From: Chryseobacterium phocaeense
GTDB lineage: Bacteria > Bacteroidota > Bacteroidia > Flavobacteriales > Weeksellaceae
Direction: 5' to 3'
Length of the DNA stretch: 64,000 nucleotides
Assembly: GCF_900169075.1 (NCBI RefSeq)
Contig: NZ_LT827015.1
Coordinates: 248,001 to 312,000, forward strand
A program made the translations under genes and the position numbers. The notes under the pieces were generated by a model. The model searched no databases. It was not told the origin of the DNA and saw only the letters and a list, made by a program, of their open reading frames with translations. This document shows, piece after piece, positions 51,648 to 60,493 of this stretch (positions are counted from its first letter, which is position 1; the number at the start of each line of letters is the position of its first letter).

Positions 51648-53315
51648 TTATAGGGAGCCTATCAGTACACCTGAAACGTTCCATGAACTGAAACTTGTTC
51701 CTTCCGGAGCCCCCTGTGGAATTTTCACCTGTATGGTATGCTTGCCGGCTTTCAAATCACCCAAAGGAATAATATTGGGATTGGTAACCGTTCCGGGGCA
51801 CCAGTTGGATCTGCTGAGGTCTGAAGAAGAAAGCCCGTCCGGAAAATTACCAGACGCAGGGTTGTAAAGTCTGTACGAGCCACAATCCGACCTCCATGGA
51901 ACAAAAGAAAAGGTCATTTTTCCGTCTAAGAATATGGAATTTGCCTTAGGAACAAATTCATCTCCGTTTTCCCAGCCTCCGTGTCCGGTAGTGAGGTATC
52001 TCAGCTGGGCATTCTTAAGGTCTTTCTGTAAGGTAAATTCTACAAGAAGACCATTGTCTTTATCAAACAGGGTAGAATATTCCTGACCTGCCATTTCCAT
52101 AATGTTCAATGTATTAAAAAGAGGAATGACGATATTATTTTTGTGGACCGTCTGGTCACTTTTGTGAATGGTGATCTCAAGGCTTATTGTATGCCCTCCT
52201 TTATCGTAATTACCGATGAAAGCGCCTACCCAGAGCTCCTTTCCGGAAAGAGAGGGTTTCAATTCTGTAATATCCTGTCGGTATGGGCTGATGGTCTGCC
52301 AGTCTTTTCCTTTCAGCTGAATATGATTGAATTTCCTGATACCGAAAGCCGTAAAAAAGCGCATCATTTCTACAGCCGGACTGTAATTTTCAGTGGCTGC
52401 AACTCCATAATACTGTTTCCCGTTTCCGTTTTCATAAAGGGGAAGTGTTTTAACGCCTTTTTCCAATCCGTTAAAAAAAGAATAGGTTTTATCCTGCGGA
52501 ATAAAGAATACGGTTCCCGTTCTGTCATACGCATCACCGTTGGATTGCTGTTTCACTTCTACAAAAATGTTTTCGCCCTCTTTGATAGCCGGGAATTGTA
52601 TTTTTTTAAGAATAATGGTCCCGTTAGCGAATTTTTTTACTATTTCATTTGATTTAGATTCCTGTGAAAAATTAATGGTTTCATTGTCAAAAACTTTCAG
52701 GGTCGTAAAACGGCTTTTCCACAGAAGATCTTTGTAACCCGGCAAGTCTGTAGACTGGATAGAACCTTTTAAAATGACATCAATATCTGTTTTGTTTACC
52801 TTTTTAACGGAACTGGCTGTAATAACTGAGTCTTTATTTCTTTCAATTTCCAGGACCAATCCTAAATTCTGTCCCAAAACTGATGGTCCGCCGTTTATTT
52901 TTAAATCATTGGTGTACCAGACCACAATGGTATTGGAGTTGATTTTGGTTACTGCTTTTTTACAGGTGTAACCCAGAATTTTTTTGGTTTCATTGGTCAA
53001 TTCAAAAGTCTGTTTTCCTACAGATTCCGTATCCGAAGAAGAAATAATTTCTCCCGGTCTCAGAAAGCCATAAGAAACAATGGTATTGGAAGGTTTCTCA
53101 ACTTTAGTGATTTCAAACGGATACTCACTTTTTTGTTGTCTAATATTATTGTTCAGGATAAAATTCTCTTTTCCGTCTGCCCAGACAAGTACGGGAGGCT
53201 GCTCCGTAAGAACTTTTCCGTTGTAAGAACTGGTGTACAGGATTTCATAAGTCTGCGAGTAAATAAAGCCACAGTGAAGCAAGGCAAAAAAAGTGAAGAG
53301 AATTCTTTTATACAT
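51648..53315 (-). CDS. GLPGLI-PNGase F fusion, secreted peptide-N-glycosidase-like protein
   Basis: The 555-residue protein has a signal peptide (1-20, ending FIYSQ). Residues ~21-170 resemble the GLPGLI family (KKILGYTCKKA, then GGPSVLGQNLGLVLEIE). From ~300 onward it matches the two jelly-roll domains of PNGase F: MMRFFTAFGIRKFN, ITELKPSLSGKELWVGAFIG, LRYLTTGHGGWENGDEFVPK, FVPWRSDCGSYRLYNPASGN and RSNWCPGTVTNPNIIPL. The Cys pair and WCPG patch are typical. PNGase F removes N-glycans from glycoproteins, so this is likely a periplasmic or exported deglycosylase. The extra N-terminal domain recalls the two-domain PNGase F-II group. Confidence 0.82.
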   Translation of the reverse strand: MYKRILFTFFALLHCGFIYSQTYEILYTSSYNGKVLTEQPPVLVWADGKENFILNNNIRQQKSEYPFEITKVEKPSNTIVSYGFLRPGEIISSSDTESVGKQTFELTNETKKILGYTCKKAVTKINSNTIVVWYTNDLKINGGPSVLGQNLGLVLEIERNKDSVITASSVKKVNKTDIDVILKGSIQSTDLPGYKDLLWKSRFTTLKVFDNETINFSQESKSNEIVKKFANGTIILKKIQFPAIKEGENIFVEVKQQSNGDAYDRTGTVFFIPQDKTYSFFNGLEKGVKTLPLYENGNGKQYYGVAATENYSPAVEMMRFFTAFGIRKFNHIQLKGKDWQTISPYRQDITELKPSLSGKELWVGAFIGNYDKGGHTISLEITIHKSDQTVHKNNIVIPLFNTLNIMEMAGQEYSTLFDKDNGLLVEFTLQKDLKNAQLRYLTTGHGGWENGDEFVPKANSIFLDGKMTFSFVPWRSDCGSYRLYNPASGNFPDGLSSSDLSRSNWCPGTVTNPNIIPLGDLKAGKHTIQVKIPQGAPEGTSFSSWNVSGVLIGSL

Positions 53316-53416
53316 AGATACTGGTTTTCTGTAAATTTATAAAACGGATTACAAAATAATAAGTAGAAATTAGCAATAGAAATGTTACAACCCCATTCAT
53401 GAATGCCTATCAATAA

Positions 53417-53446
53417 AAAAACTACCCTGAAAATAGAGTAGTTTTA
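53417..53446 (-). terminator. Terminator of the RsmB-like gene
   Basis: The stem aaaactac / gtagtttt with partly paired interior (ct/ag) is followed on the minus strand by tttttattg. It lies 22 bases past the stop codon. Confidence 0.65.
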
Positions 53447-53467
53447 ATATATTATTTTAAATTCAGA

Positions 53468-54673
53468 TTAAGAAACTCTTTCAATCAGAGCCATATAGAA
53501 TCCATCATAACCCTGGCTTGGCATTACTTTGTCATCCTTAATCAGTTTAAAGTTCGGATTGTTTTTCAGGAATTCCTCTACCTGTAAATTATTCTCAGAA
53601 GGCAGTATAGAACAGGTAGCATACACCATTTTTCCGCTTACTTTAAGCATTTTGGAATAATCCTGAAGGATCTGCTGCTGTTCTTTTTTGATTCTGTCAA
53701 TAAAATCCTGATCAATTTTCCATTTACTGTCCGGGTTTCTTTTCAGAACTCCAAGCCCTGAACACGGTGCATCAATAAGAAGACGGTCTGCTTTATCATA
53801 AAGACGCTTGATTACCTTATTGTCAGAAATCATACGGGTTTCAATATTGTGTGCTCCGGCTCTTTTTGCACGGCGCTTCAGTTCGGCAAGTTTCCATTCA
53901 AAGATATCTAATGCCACGATCTGGCCTTTATTTCCCATCAGTGCAGCCAGGTGAAGTGTCTTTCCACCTGCACCTGCACACGCATCCACAACACGCTGTC
54001 CCTCTTTCACATCAAGGAAGTACCCGATCTTTTGTGAAGAAGCGTCCTGAACTTCAAACAATCCCTCTTTAAAAGCTGTGGTAAGAAATACATTCTTTTT
54101 TTCCTCAAGCTGTACCGCATCAGGATAATTTCTTACCGTGTACGCCACAACATTTTCATCTGAAAGATCAGAGATCAGTTCTTTGGTAGAAGTTTTCAGC
54201 GTGTTGGCTCTAAGAACGGTTGGTGCTTGCTCATTTAAAGCCCTCATTTCCTTTTCCCAGTTGGCACCCAACTCTTTTTCCAGAGTTTCAGCCAGCCATT
54301 CAGGAATAGAATGTTCTATAGCTTTTGTAGGAACTGTATTTTTTTTAAGCTTGGTCAGAATATCCGCGATTTTAATTCCGTCGAATTCTTCAAACTTTTT
54401 ATAATTGGTCTTACTCCAAAGCAGGTATGCAATAATCAGTTTATAAATATTATTGGGTTTTACGCCTTCTCCCATATAATATTCAAGACGTTTTCTCCAG
54501 CGGATGATATTATAGAAAATCTCAGAAACAACGGCTCTGTCCTGGCTTCCCCATTTTTTGTGAGCTTTTAATAGCCTTTCGATCACCTTGTCGGCGTATT
54601 TGTTTTTCTCGAAAAATGTTTCCTGTAAAGCATCGTGAATTCCGATTGCTAAGTTTCTGTGAATAAGTTCCAT
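53468..54673 (-). CDS. rsmB: RsmB-like rRNA cytosine-C5 methyltransferase
   Basis: This 401-residue protein has an N-terminal NusB-like helical region (residues ~1-130) and a methyltransferase domain. Motifs are VVDACAGAGGKTLHLAALMG near residue 230 (AdoMet site), LLIDAPCSGLGVLKRNPDSK near 300 (motif IV Cys) and YATCSILPSENNLQVEEFL near 350 (motif VI catalytic Cys). RsmB makes m5C967 in 16S rRNA. Relation to the RsmB/NOP2 family is secure; the exact target is inferred. Confidence 0.85.
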   Translation of the reverse strand: MELIHRNLAIGIHDALQETFFEKNKYADKVIERLLKAHKKWGSQDRAVVSEIFYNIIRWRKRLEYYMGEGVKPNNIYKLIIAYLLWSKTNYKKFEEFDGIKIADILTKLKKNTVPTKAIEHSIPEWLAETLEKELGANWEKEMRALNEQAPTVLRANTLKTSTKELISDLSDENVVAYTVRNYPDAVQLEEKKNVFLTTAFKEGLFEVQDASSQKIGYFLDVKEGQRVVDACAGAGGKTLHLAALMGNKGQIVALDIFEWKLAELKRRAKRAGAHNIETRMISDNKVIKRLYDKADRLLIDAPCSGLGVLKRNPDSKWKIDQDFIDRIKKEQQQILQDYSKMLKVSGKMVYATCSILPSENNLQVEEFLKNNPNFKLIKDDKVMPSQGYDGFYMALIERVS

Positions 54674-54698
54674 AAATTTGCTTCGCTGTTTGAATCTG

Positions 54699-54706
54699 CA
54701 AAAGTA
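54699..54706 (-). promoter_or_regulatory. -7 element (TACTTTTG) of the RsmB-like gene
   Basis: CAAAAGTA on the plus strand lies 25 bases before ATG 54673. Confidence 0.5.
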
Positions 54707-54714
54707 CGAATTAT

Positions 54715-54985
54715 AGTTGAGAGTTGAAGGCTGGTGAGTGTGGGAGTTTGAGAGTGAGGGGGGAGGAGGGGTTTAGAGTTATGAATTATAAATTATGAGT
54801 GATGAGTTCAAATATTGAGTTGGAGGGGTTTGAGTTTGAGTGTTTTTAGAGTGTGGGCGTGCTGAATCAGGGAATATTGAACAAATGACAAACACCTGGT
54901 GGCTGAGGGCCTCGAAGCCACCAGCAGGAACGTGTTAAGTATAATATCTGACATCTGACATCTGGTATCTTAGATCTGTGATCTA
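54715..54985. repeat. Composite intergenic repeat A, copy 3
   Basis: The block holds gagagttgaaggctggtgag, tgaattataaattatgagtg, the hairpin ctggtggct ... agccaccag (54896-54924) and tctgacatctgacatctggt runs. It fills the gap between two divergent genes. Confidence 0.7.
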
Positions 54986-54998
54986 ATTCAAAAAATCC

Positions 54999-55006
54999 TA
55001 CCTTTG
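54999..55006 (+). promoter_or_regulatory. -7 element (TACCTTTG) of the YjdM-like gene
   Basis: TACCTTTG lies 14 bases before ATG 55021. Confidence 0.55.
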
Positions 55007-55020
55007 CAAAAATCAAAAAT

Positions 55021-55365
55021 ATGAGTGATACTGTACTTTGTCCGAAATGTGGCTCTGAATTTACTTACCCAAGTGATAACATGATGACCTGTTCGCAATG
55101 TTTCTATGAGTGGAGTCCTGAGGAATCGGTTGCTGAATCTGCTAATGAAGGAAAAATACTGGATTCAAACGGAAATGAGCTTCAGGATGGAGATTCTGTA
55201 GTAGTCATTAAAGATCTTCCCGTAAAAGGAGCACCTAAGCCGGTAAAGGCCGGAACTAAAGTTAAAAATATTCGTCTTAGACCGGACAGTGATCATAATA
55301 TCGACTGTAAAATTGATGGTTTCGGGTCTATGGCACTTAAATCAGAATTCGTTAAGAAAGCATAA
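55021..55365 (+). CDS. yjdM: PhnA-domain zinc-ribbon protein (YjdM)
   Basis: The 114-residue protein has an N-terminal zinc ribbon (CPKCGSEF, then CSQCFYEW) and a C-terminal SH3-like PhnA domain ([14 protein letters not shown] to [17 protein letters not shown]). It was once named alkylphosphonate utilisation protein PhnA, but that role is not supported; the function is unknown. Confidence 0.88.
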   Translation: MSDTVLCPKCGSEFTYPSDNMMTCSQCFYEWSPEESVAESANEGKILDSNGNELQDGDSVVVIKDLPVKGAPKPVKAGTKVKNIRLRPDSDHNIDCKIDGFGSMALKSEFVKKA

Positions 55366-55584
55366 AATCTGATATCAAGGCACAAAAAAAAGGAAAGAAT
55401 TGGACAGTGTAATCTTTCAAAAACTTAATTGCACGATGTGCTAATGTCCGTCTTTAGGGCAGAAAGAGAATTAACCAAAAATTTCCTTATGCTGTGGAAA
55501 TACAAATGTAGGAAAAAGTTTTAAACGGCTTCTTGCATTTGTGTTTTTTTTATCCACATATTAACAATAACTATAACACAATGT

Positions 55585-55754
55585 AGGGGTTACAAGGTAA
55601 AAAGGTGAAACGGCGAAACGGTAAAACGGCTTTATTCAGGGCGAAGAAAGCTGAGGAAGCTGAGAAGGCTTATAAGCAAATTTGCAAATTCGCCCATTTG
55701 CTTTCTCAGCTATCTTTGCCTTTTTGCTATTTCGCTATTTTGCCTTTTCGCCAA
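55585..55754. repeat. Word-type intergenic repeat B, copy 3
   Basis: The block contains gtgaaacggcgaaacgg, gcgaagaaagctgaggaagc, ttgctttctcagctatct and ttttgccttttcgcc. These are the same words as at 46797-46956, placed directly downstream of the minus-strand ABC gene. The segment 55366-55584 before it holds nothing I can identify. Confidence 0.6.
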
Positions 55755-56690
55755 TTACTCAAAAGCTACTTTAATATTCCCCTCCATCTTCTCCTCCGTA
55801 TACACAACGAGTTCCTTTCCCTTCAAAGAGATTTTGTTCCAGTAGTGGCTGCCGGCAAATCTGCTTTCCAGAAGTTCTGCTTCAATGCCCTGGTCTGAAA
55901 TTTTGATTTCTTTGGGATAATAGGAAAATTTATTAAGCTGAAAATCTGAGATTTCCTCTTCACTGAAAATATTGACTTCGCCAAAAAGCCTGGCGACATA
56001 AGAATTGTATGGTTTTTTGTAAGTTTCCTCCGGGCTGTCGTTTTGAATGAGTCTTCCATCCTGAAGGATAACAATCTGGTCAAGCCATGGCATAATTTCC
56101 TGAAGTTCATGGGTGGAAATAATCAGGGAGATCCGGTGCTGTTTCACGTACCTGAACAATCTTTCCCTGAGTTCTATTTTTCTCGAAAAATCCAGGTTGC
56201 TGAAAGGTTCATCCAGTACCAGCAGTTTCGGTAATATGGAAAGGGCTCTGGCTATGGCTACCCTCTGTTGCTGGCCGCCGCTTAAGTATTTGGGGAGGAC
56301 ATGGGCAAATTCCTGAAGTCCCACTACTTCCAGAAGTTCAGTTACAGTTTCTCTTTTTTGAGCTAAATTGATATTGGAAATGAACTTTCCTACATTCTCT
56401 GCAACGGTGGCGTAAGGCATCAGATCAAAATTCTGAGCCACAAGCTTCATTTCTGCTTCTCCGGGAACAAGATTTCCTTTAGGACCCAAAAGTTTTGTTC
56501 CATTAAAAATAATTTCACCGCTTTCCCAGTCCAGAAGTCCATAAATAAGATTGAGCAAAGTAGATTTTCCGCATCCGCTTTCTCCGGCCAGTGCAATGAT
56601 CCTGCCTTCTTCAAGCTCCAGATTGAGGTTCTGGAACAGCGGTTTTTCTTTGGTATGGGAAAAATATAAATTCTTTATTTCTAATAGCAT
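55755..56690 (-). CDS. Orphan ABC transporter ATP-binding protein
   Basis: The 311-residue ATPase has Walker A LAGESGCGKSTLL near residue 36, Q-loop VAQNFDLMPYATVAENV, signature YLSGGQQQRVAIARAL near 139, Walker B LLVLDEPFSNLD and the switch His in ISTHELQE. About 75 extra residues at the C terminus look like a regulatory TOBE-type extension, as in PotA/FbpC-like ATPases. No permease gene is adjacent, so the partner lies elsewhere. Confidence 0.85.
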   Translation of the reverse strand: MLLEIKNLYFSHTKEKPLFQNLNLELEEGRIIALAGESGCGKSTLLNLIYGLLDWESGEIIFNGTKLLGPKGNLVPGEAEMKLVAQNFDLMPYATVAENVGKFISNINLAQKRETVTELLEVVGLQEFAHVLPKYLSGGQQQRVAIARALSILPKLLVLDEPFSNLDFSRKIELRERLFRYVKQHRISLIISTHELQEIMPWLDQIVILQDGRLIQNDSPEETYKKPYNSYVARLFGEVNIFSEEEISDFQLNKFSYYPKEIKISDQGIEAELLESRFAGSHYWNKISLKGKELVVYTEEKMEGNIKVAFE

Positions 56691-56694
56691 AATA

Positions 56695-56702
56695 CAAATG
56701 TA
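56695..56702 (-). promoter_or_regulatory. -7 element (TACATTTG) directly before the ABC gene
   Basis: CAAATGTA on the plus strand starts only 5 bases before ATG 56690, so the transcript should be nearly leaderless. Confidence 0.5.
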
Positions 56703-56765
56703 AGGTTTTTATGAAAAAATAATTTTTTTTATTATATTAGCAGAAGTAATAAAAATAGATCAAAG

Positions 56766-57425
56766 ATGAAAAAAAAGCTGTTTTCACTGGCTATTCCTGC
56801 TTTATTTGTGGCAGCTGTAATGGTTTCCTGTAAAAAAGACAAACCGGTTACCAGCGAAAGCAATGAAGTAACCACTACAAAGGATGGGAATCAGTATACA
56901 GTGGATACCTTAAACAGTAAAGTGGAGTGGAAGGGATATAAAATATTCAAGTCTGAAAGTACAAGCCATTTCGGAACCATTACTTTTGAAAGTGGTGATG
57001 TAACGGTAAAAGACGGAAAACTTGAAAGCGGGAAATTTGTTGCTGATATGAATTCATTAACCTCTGTGGACCTGAAGGATGATAAAGATCAGCTGGAAAA
57101 GCTGAACGGACATCTTAAAAGCGGAGACTTCTTTGAAGTGGAAAAATTCCCCACAGCTTCTTTTGAGATTACAAAAGTGGCACCTGCTACAGAAGGCGAT
57201 TACAATACCCTTCTTGATGGAAATTTAACCATTAAGGGGATTTCAAAACCGGTTCAGTTTAAGGCCAATGTTTCCGTGAAAGACGGAGAAGTAAGTGTGG
57301 CTACCGAACCTAAGGATATTAAAAGAGAAGAGTTTGGCGTAAAATTCCAGGCTCCTGCTGAAAACGGAGTGATCAAGGATGAGGTAACCCTTCAGATCAA
57401 CGTTAAAGCTTTGGAAAAGAAATAA
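56766..57425 (+). CDS. YceI-family lipoprotein
   Basis: The 219-residue protein has a lipobox (AAVMVSCKKD, Cys near residue 22), a short linker and a YceI lipocalin-like barrel: VDTLNSKVEWKGYKIFKS, then HLKSGDFFEVEKFPTASFEI and GNLTIKGISKPVQFKANVSV. YceI barrels bind long isoprenoid-type lipids in the periplasm. The ligand here is unknown. Confidence 0.88.
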   Translation: MKKKLFSLAIPALFVAAVMVSCKKDKPVTSESNEVTTTKDGNQYTVDTLNSKVEWKGYKIFKSESTSHFGTITFESGDVTVKDGKLESGKFVADMNSLTSVDLKDDKDQLEKLNGHLKSGDFFEVEKFPTASFEITKVAPATEGDYNTLLDGNLTIKGISKPVQFKANVSVKDGEVSVATEPKDIKREEFGVKFQAPAENGVIKDEVTLQINVKALEKK

Positions 57426-57456
57426 TTTTTTTATTTAAGTGAAATAAGTGATTGAA

Positions 57457-57487
57457 GTCTGCCTCCCAAAAAGGGGCAGATTTTTTT
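57457..57487 (+). terminator. Terminator of the YceI gene
   Basis: The hairpin tctgcctcc / ggggcaga, with one bulge, is followed by seven T. Confidence 0.75.
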
Positions 57488-57518
57488 GTCACAGATTCTT
57501 TATTCAACTTAAAAAACG

Positions 57519-57526
57519 TATTTTTG
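57519..57526 (+). promoter_or_regulatory. -7 element (TATTTTTG) of pheS
   Basis: TATTTTTG lies 25 bases before ATG 57552. Confidence 0.55.
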
Positions 57527-57551
57527 CAAAACATTTTGAAAGGGTAAAACA

Positions 57552-58562
57552 ATGATAGAAAAGATAGAAGAACTACTTACCGAAGTAAACAGCTTCAATG
57601 CTACGTCTAAAGAGGAAATTGAAAACTTCAGGATTAAATATAATGGTAAAAAAGGGGTTCTGAACGATTTTTTTGAAAAATTTAAAGAAGTTCCAAACGA
57701 CCAGAAAAAAGAATTCGGGCAGAAGATCAATTCTTTAAAACAAGCCGTTGCCGGAAAACTGGAAGATCTTAAAGAGGCTTCCCAATCTGCTGTGATCACA
57801 GAAAAGGAAGATCTTACAAGACCTGCTTTCCCATTGGATCTTGGGTCGAGACACCCGATCAATCTGGTAAAAAACAGGATTATCGAGATTTTCAAGTCCA
57901 TCGGTTTTGCAGTTGCAGACGGTCCTGAAATAGAGGACGACTGGCACAACTTTACCGCGCTAAATCTTCCGGAATACCATCCGGCAAGAGATATGCAGGA
58001 TACTTTCTTCATTGAGCAGAATCCGGACATCCTTTTAAGAACCCATACGTCTTCCGTACAGATCCGTTATATGGAAGAAAATCAGCCGCCCATCAGAATT
58101 CTTTCTCCGGGAAGAGTATTCAGAAATGAGGCTATTTCTTCACGTTCGCACTGTATTTTCCATCAGATTGAAGGGCTTTATATTGATGAAAATGTAAGCT
58201 TTGCAGACCTGAAGCAGACCATTCAGTTCTTTACAACTGAGCTTTTCGGAAAATCGAAGATCAGAATGAGACCGTCTTATTTCCCTTTTACAGAGCCAAG
58301 TGCTGAGATTGATGTATATTGGGGATTGAACTCGGAAACAGACTACAGAATTACCAAAGGAACAGGCTGGCTGGAGATCATGGGATGTGGTATGGTAGAT
58401 CCTGCCGTTCTGAAAAATGTGAATATCGATTCTGAAAAATATTCAGGATATGCATTCGGAATGGGGATTGAAAGAATTACCATGCTTCTGTACCAGATGA
58501 GCGATATCAGAATGTTCTTTGAAAATGATATCAGAACACTTGAACAGTTTAAAACACTATAA
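57552..58562 (+). CDS. pheS: Phenylalanine-tRNA ligase alpha subunit
   Basis: The 336-residue protein has the N-terminal coiled-coil arm (residues ~1-90) and the class II catalytic core. Motif 2 is [20 protein letters not shown] near residue 180, [18 protein letters not shown] is near 240, and motif 3 [18 protein letters not shown] is near 295. It charges tRNA-Phe as an alpha2-beta2 enzyme. pheT is not adjacent in this window. Confidence 0.95.
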   Translation: MIEKIEELLTEVNSFNATSKEEIENFRIKYNGKKGVLNDFFEKFKEVPNDQKKEFGQKINSLKQAVAGKLEDLKEASQSAVITEKEDLTRPAFPLDLGSRHPINLVKNRIIEIFKSIGFAVADGPEIEDDWHNFTALNLPEYHPARDMQDTFFIEQNPDILLRTHTSSVQIRYMEENQPPIRILSPGRVFRNEAISSRSHCIFHQIEGLYIDENVSFADLKQTIQFFTTELFGKSKIRMRPSYFPFTEPSAEIDVYWGLNSETDYRITKGTGWLEIMGCGMVDPAVLKNVNIDSEKYSGYAFGMGIERITMLLYQMSDIRMFFENDIRTLEQFKTL

Positions 58563-58568
58563 AAAATT

Positions 58569-58593
58569 AAACCTCCGGAAATTCCGGAGGTTT
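58569..58593 (+). terminator. pheS terminator
   Basis: The stem aaacctccggaa / ttccggaggttt is followed by ttgttttt. The gap 58594-58960 beyond it holds one REP-like motif at 58716-58744 and is otherwise AT-rich. Confidence 0.85.
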
Positions 58594-58715
58594 TTGTTTT
58601 TAATTACTGACCTAAGAAACAAAACGTAATTAAAAACGGGATTTATTGAAAATTACAACGTGTATCATTTTAATGGAGACCTATTAATTTTACTTATATT
58701 TTCTTTTTCTGAAGG

Positions 58716-58744
58716 CCTGTCATGCTGGTCGGAGTCGAAGCGTG
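58716..58744. repeat. Single copy of a gtcatgctg-type intergenic motif
   Basis: The sequence cctgtcatgctggtcggagtcgaagc resembles the dispersed tgtcatgctgagcggagtcgaagc motif I remember from Bacteroidetes intergenic DNA. Confidence 0.4.
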
Positions 58745-58960
58745 ATATTAGGCTTATTATTTCCATGAATCTTTATGTCTGCTTCTATTAGTAAGACAAT
58801 CCATATTAAAAATCTATTACACCATTTTTAAAAAAAAGAAAATAATTTTCTCAATTCAAGATCTTGCTTATATATTATAACGATTAAATGTTAAAAAGTG
58901 GCTTAACTCCGGCAACAGGTATTTTTTTATCTAATTTTATTATGTTAAAATAATCTGAAA

Positions 58961-59503
58961 ATGAAAAAAGTATTATTGCCATTATTATTGGCGAGTGGAT
59001 TTCTCAGTGCTCAGAAATTTGAAGTTTCTGCAAGTTATGGAGCACCTTCCGTATATGATGCAACCTATGAATTGGCATCTGCTATTACAACAAGTATTAT
59101 TACCAATGAAAGCAATCCTGCCAGTACTGGAGTTGCTGCTATAGGAGTAGCCATGTACAGTGAGAATATGAAGTGGCGTTATGGGGCAGATGTTGCGAAT
59201 GAGTTTTTCAATACAACAGAATCTATTTCCAAACAAAACATTTTATCAGTATTACCGAAAGTAGATTATTTCTGGTTAAGAAAAGAAAAGCTTGGATTAT
59301 ACTCAGGGGCTGCTGTCGGTGTAACTTTTATAAGCAGTACTTATGTGAATAAAGATAAAAAGGAAACAAAAAATACCGATACCGTATTTGGGTTCAATAT
59401 TTTACCTATTGGTATCAGATATGGGGGAGACCTGAGTGTTTTCCTGGAAGCCAATATCGGGATGAAAGGTATTGCCCAGGGAGGAGTATCGTACAGATTT
59501 TAA
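58961..59503 (+). CDS. Small outer-membrane beta-barrel-like protein
   Basis: The 180-residue protein has a signal peptide (1-18, ending FLSAQ). Alternating hydrophobic strands (MKWRYGADVANEFF, KLGLYSGAAVGVTFI, LPIGIRYGGDLSVFLEANIG) end in SYRF, a terminal Phe as expected for barrel insertion. The function is unknown. Confidence 0.7.
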   Translation: MKKVLLPLLLASGFLSAQKFEVSASYGAPSVYDATYELASAITTSIITNESNPASTGVAAIGVAMYSENMKWRYGADVANEFFNTTESISKQNILSVLPKVDYFWLRKEKLGLYSGAAVGVTFISSTYVNKDKKETKNTDTVFGFNILPIGIRYGGDLSVFLEANIGMKGIAQGGVSYRF

Positions 59504-59508
59504 TAAAC

Positions 59509-59542
59509 AAAAAAGGAGTAATTTTTAAGCTACTCCTTTTTT
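59509..59542. terminator. Bidirectional terminator between convergent genes
   Basis: The stem aaaaaaggagta / tactcctttttt with a 10-base loop separates the barrel gene from the convergent DUF3108 gene. Confidence 0.8.
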
Positions 59543-59565
59543 TATATTGTTGATTATTTAATCTT

Positions 59566-60336
59566 TTATTTAAGATATTTTAATGGGTATTTTACATTTT
59601 TGTATCCATCGATGCTAGCTTTCAGAGAGCCCACTGCCAGTTCGGCTTTCAGAAGCATTGGGATATGGTTGGCATCATTGGTCACCCACATCGTCACCCC
59701 TTCTTTTTCTTTGAAAACTCTTCCGCTTTTTACCGATGGAATGATTTTTAAACAGTTGATGGTCCCGAATTTTGTTTTTAAATCCTCAGTTCCTGTCACT
59801 TTCAGCTGGAATGGAAACATTTCATCGTCAATCCATACGTTCATATTGATCACAGTTCCTACTTTCAGCTCGCTGGTGCTTTTACTTCTGAGATAATAAA
59901 AACAGGAAAGCATATCCTGGACTCCTTTTACGGATTTTAGGACCTTTGAGCCATTGGCAGGAGTCTTTTTATCCGTTAAGATCAGGGTATGGTTATCGTG
60001 GTTGAAAACGGTTTCAAAATGCTGGCGGTAGCTTCCTTCCCGCACATTTCTAACGTAGAAGCTCGGAAGCCCGGTATCCGTATTGATAAAGCTTTCATAC
60101 AGATCTTCCACTTTAAAAAAGGCCTTTACGGCCCCGGTAGTCTGCCCCGTACCTTTCACATAAAAGTGGGGAGCCCCCATATAGTTTACTTTCTTTGTGG
60201 TAAGATTGGCGGTTCCGGCATTCAGAATTCCGTAGTGGATTCTGAAGGTAATAGACTCACCGTCAGCAATATTATCAATCTGAGCATGACCGAACAGGAA
60301 CATTAATATTGCAAAAAGACTTAAAATTTTCTTCAT
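59566..60336 (-). CDS. DUF3108 family secreted protein
   Basis: The 256-residue protein has a signal peptide (1-18, ending FGHAQ). It has family features GESITFRIHYGILNAGTANL near residue 26, FKVEDLYESFINTDTGLPSF near 75 and VTMWVTNDANHIPMLLKAEL near 215. DUF3108 proteins are periplasmic beta-rich proteins, probably lipid- or envelope-related; the role is unproven. Confidence 0.8.
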   Translation of the reverse strand: MKKILSLFAILMFLFGHAQIDNIADGESITFRIHYGILNAGTANLTTKKVNYMGAPHFYVKGTGQTTGAVKAFFKVEDLYESFINTDTGLPSFYVRNVREGSYRQHFETVFNHDNHTLILTDKKTPANGSKVLKSVKGVQDMLSCFYYLRSKSTSELKVGTVINMNVWIDDEMFPFQLKVTGTEDLKTKFGTINCLKIIPSVKSGRVFKEKEGVTMWVTNDANHIPMLLKAELAVGSLKASIDGYKNVKYPLKYLK

Positions 60337-60362
60337 GGTATCACATTTAACAAAAACACTGC

Positions 60363-60370
60363 CAAATTTA
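60363..60370 (-). promoter_or_regulatory. -7 element (TAAATTTG) of the DUF3108 gene
   Basis: CAAATTTA on the plus strand lies 26 bases before ATG 60336. Confidence 0.5.
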
Positions 60371-60452
60371 AGATTCTGAATGTTTTACGGAGATTTGATA
60401 AATCTCAGGTTTTTATTTAGAATCAATTAAATATGCTTCGCATTAAAATTAG

Positions 60453-60460
60453 TAAATTTG
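60453..60460 (+). promoter_or_regulatory. -7 element (TAAATTTG) of the ferredoxin reductase operon
   Basis: TAAATTTG lies 33 bases before ATG 60494. Confidence 0.5.
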
Positions 60461-60493
60461 CACTTACATGTATAATTAAATTATCTTATTATT

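Noticed and set aside
51538..51867. 109-codon plus-strand ORF overlapping the PNGase gene end
   Set aside because: It is antisense to the conserved WCPG region and runs through the hairpin at 51612-51641.
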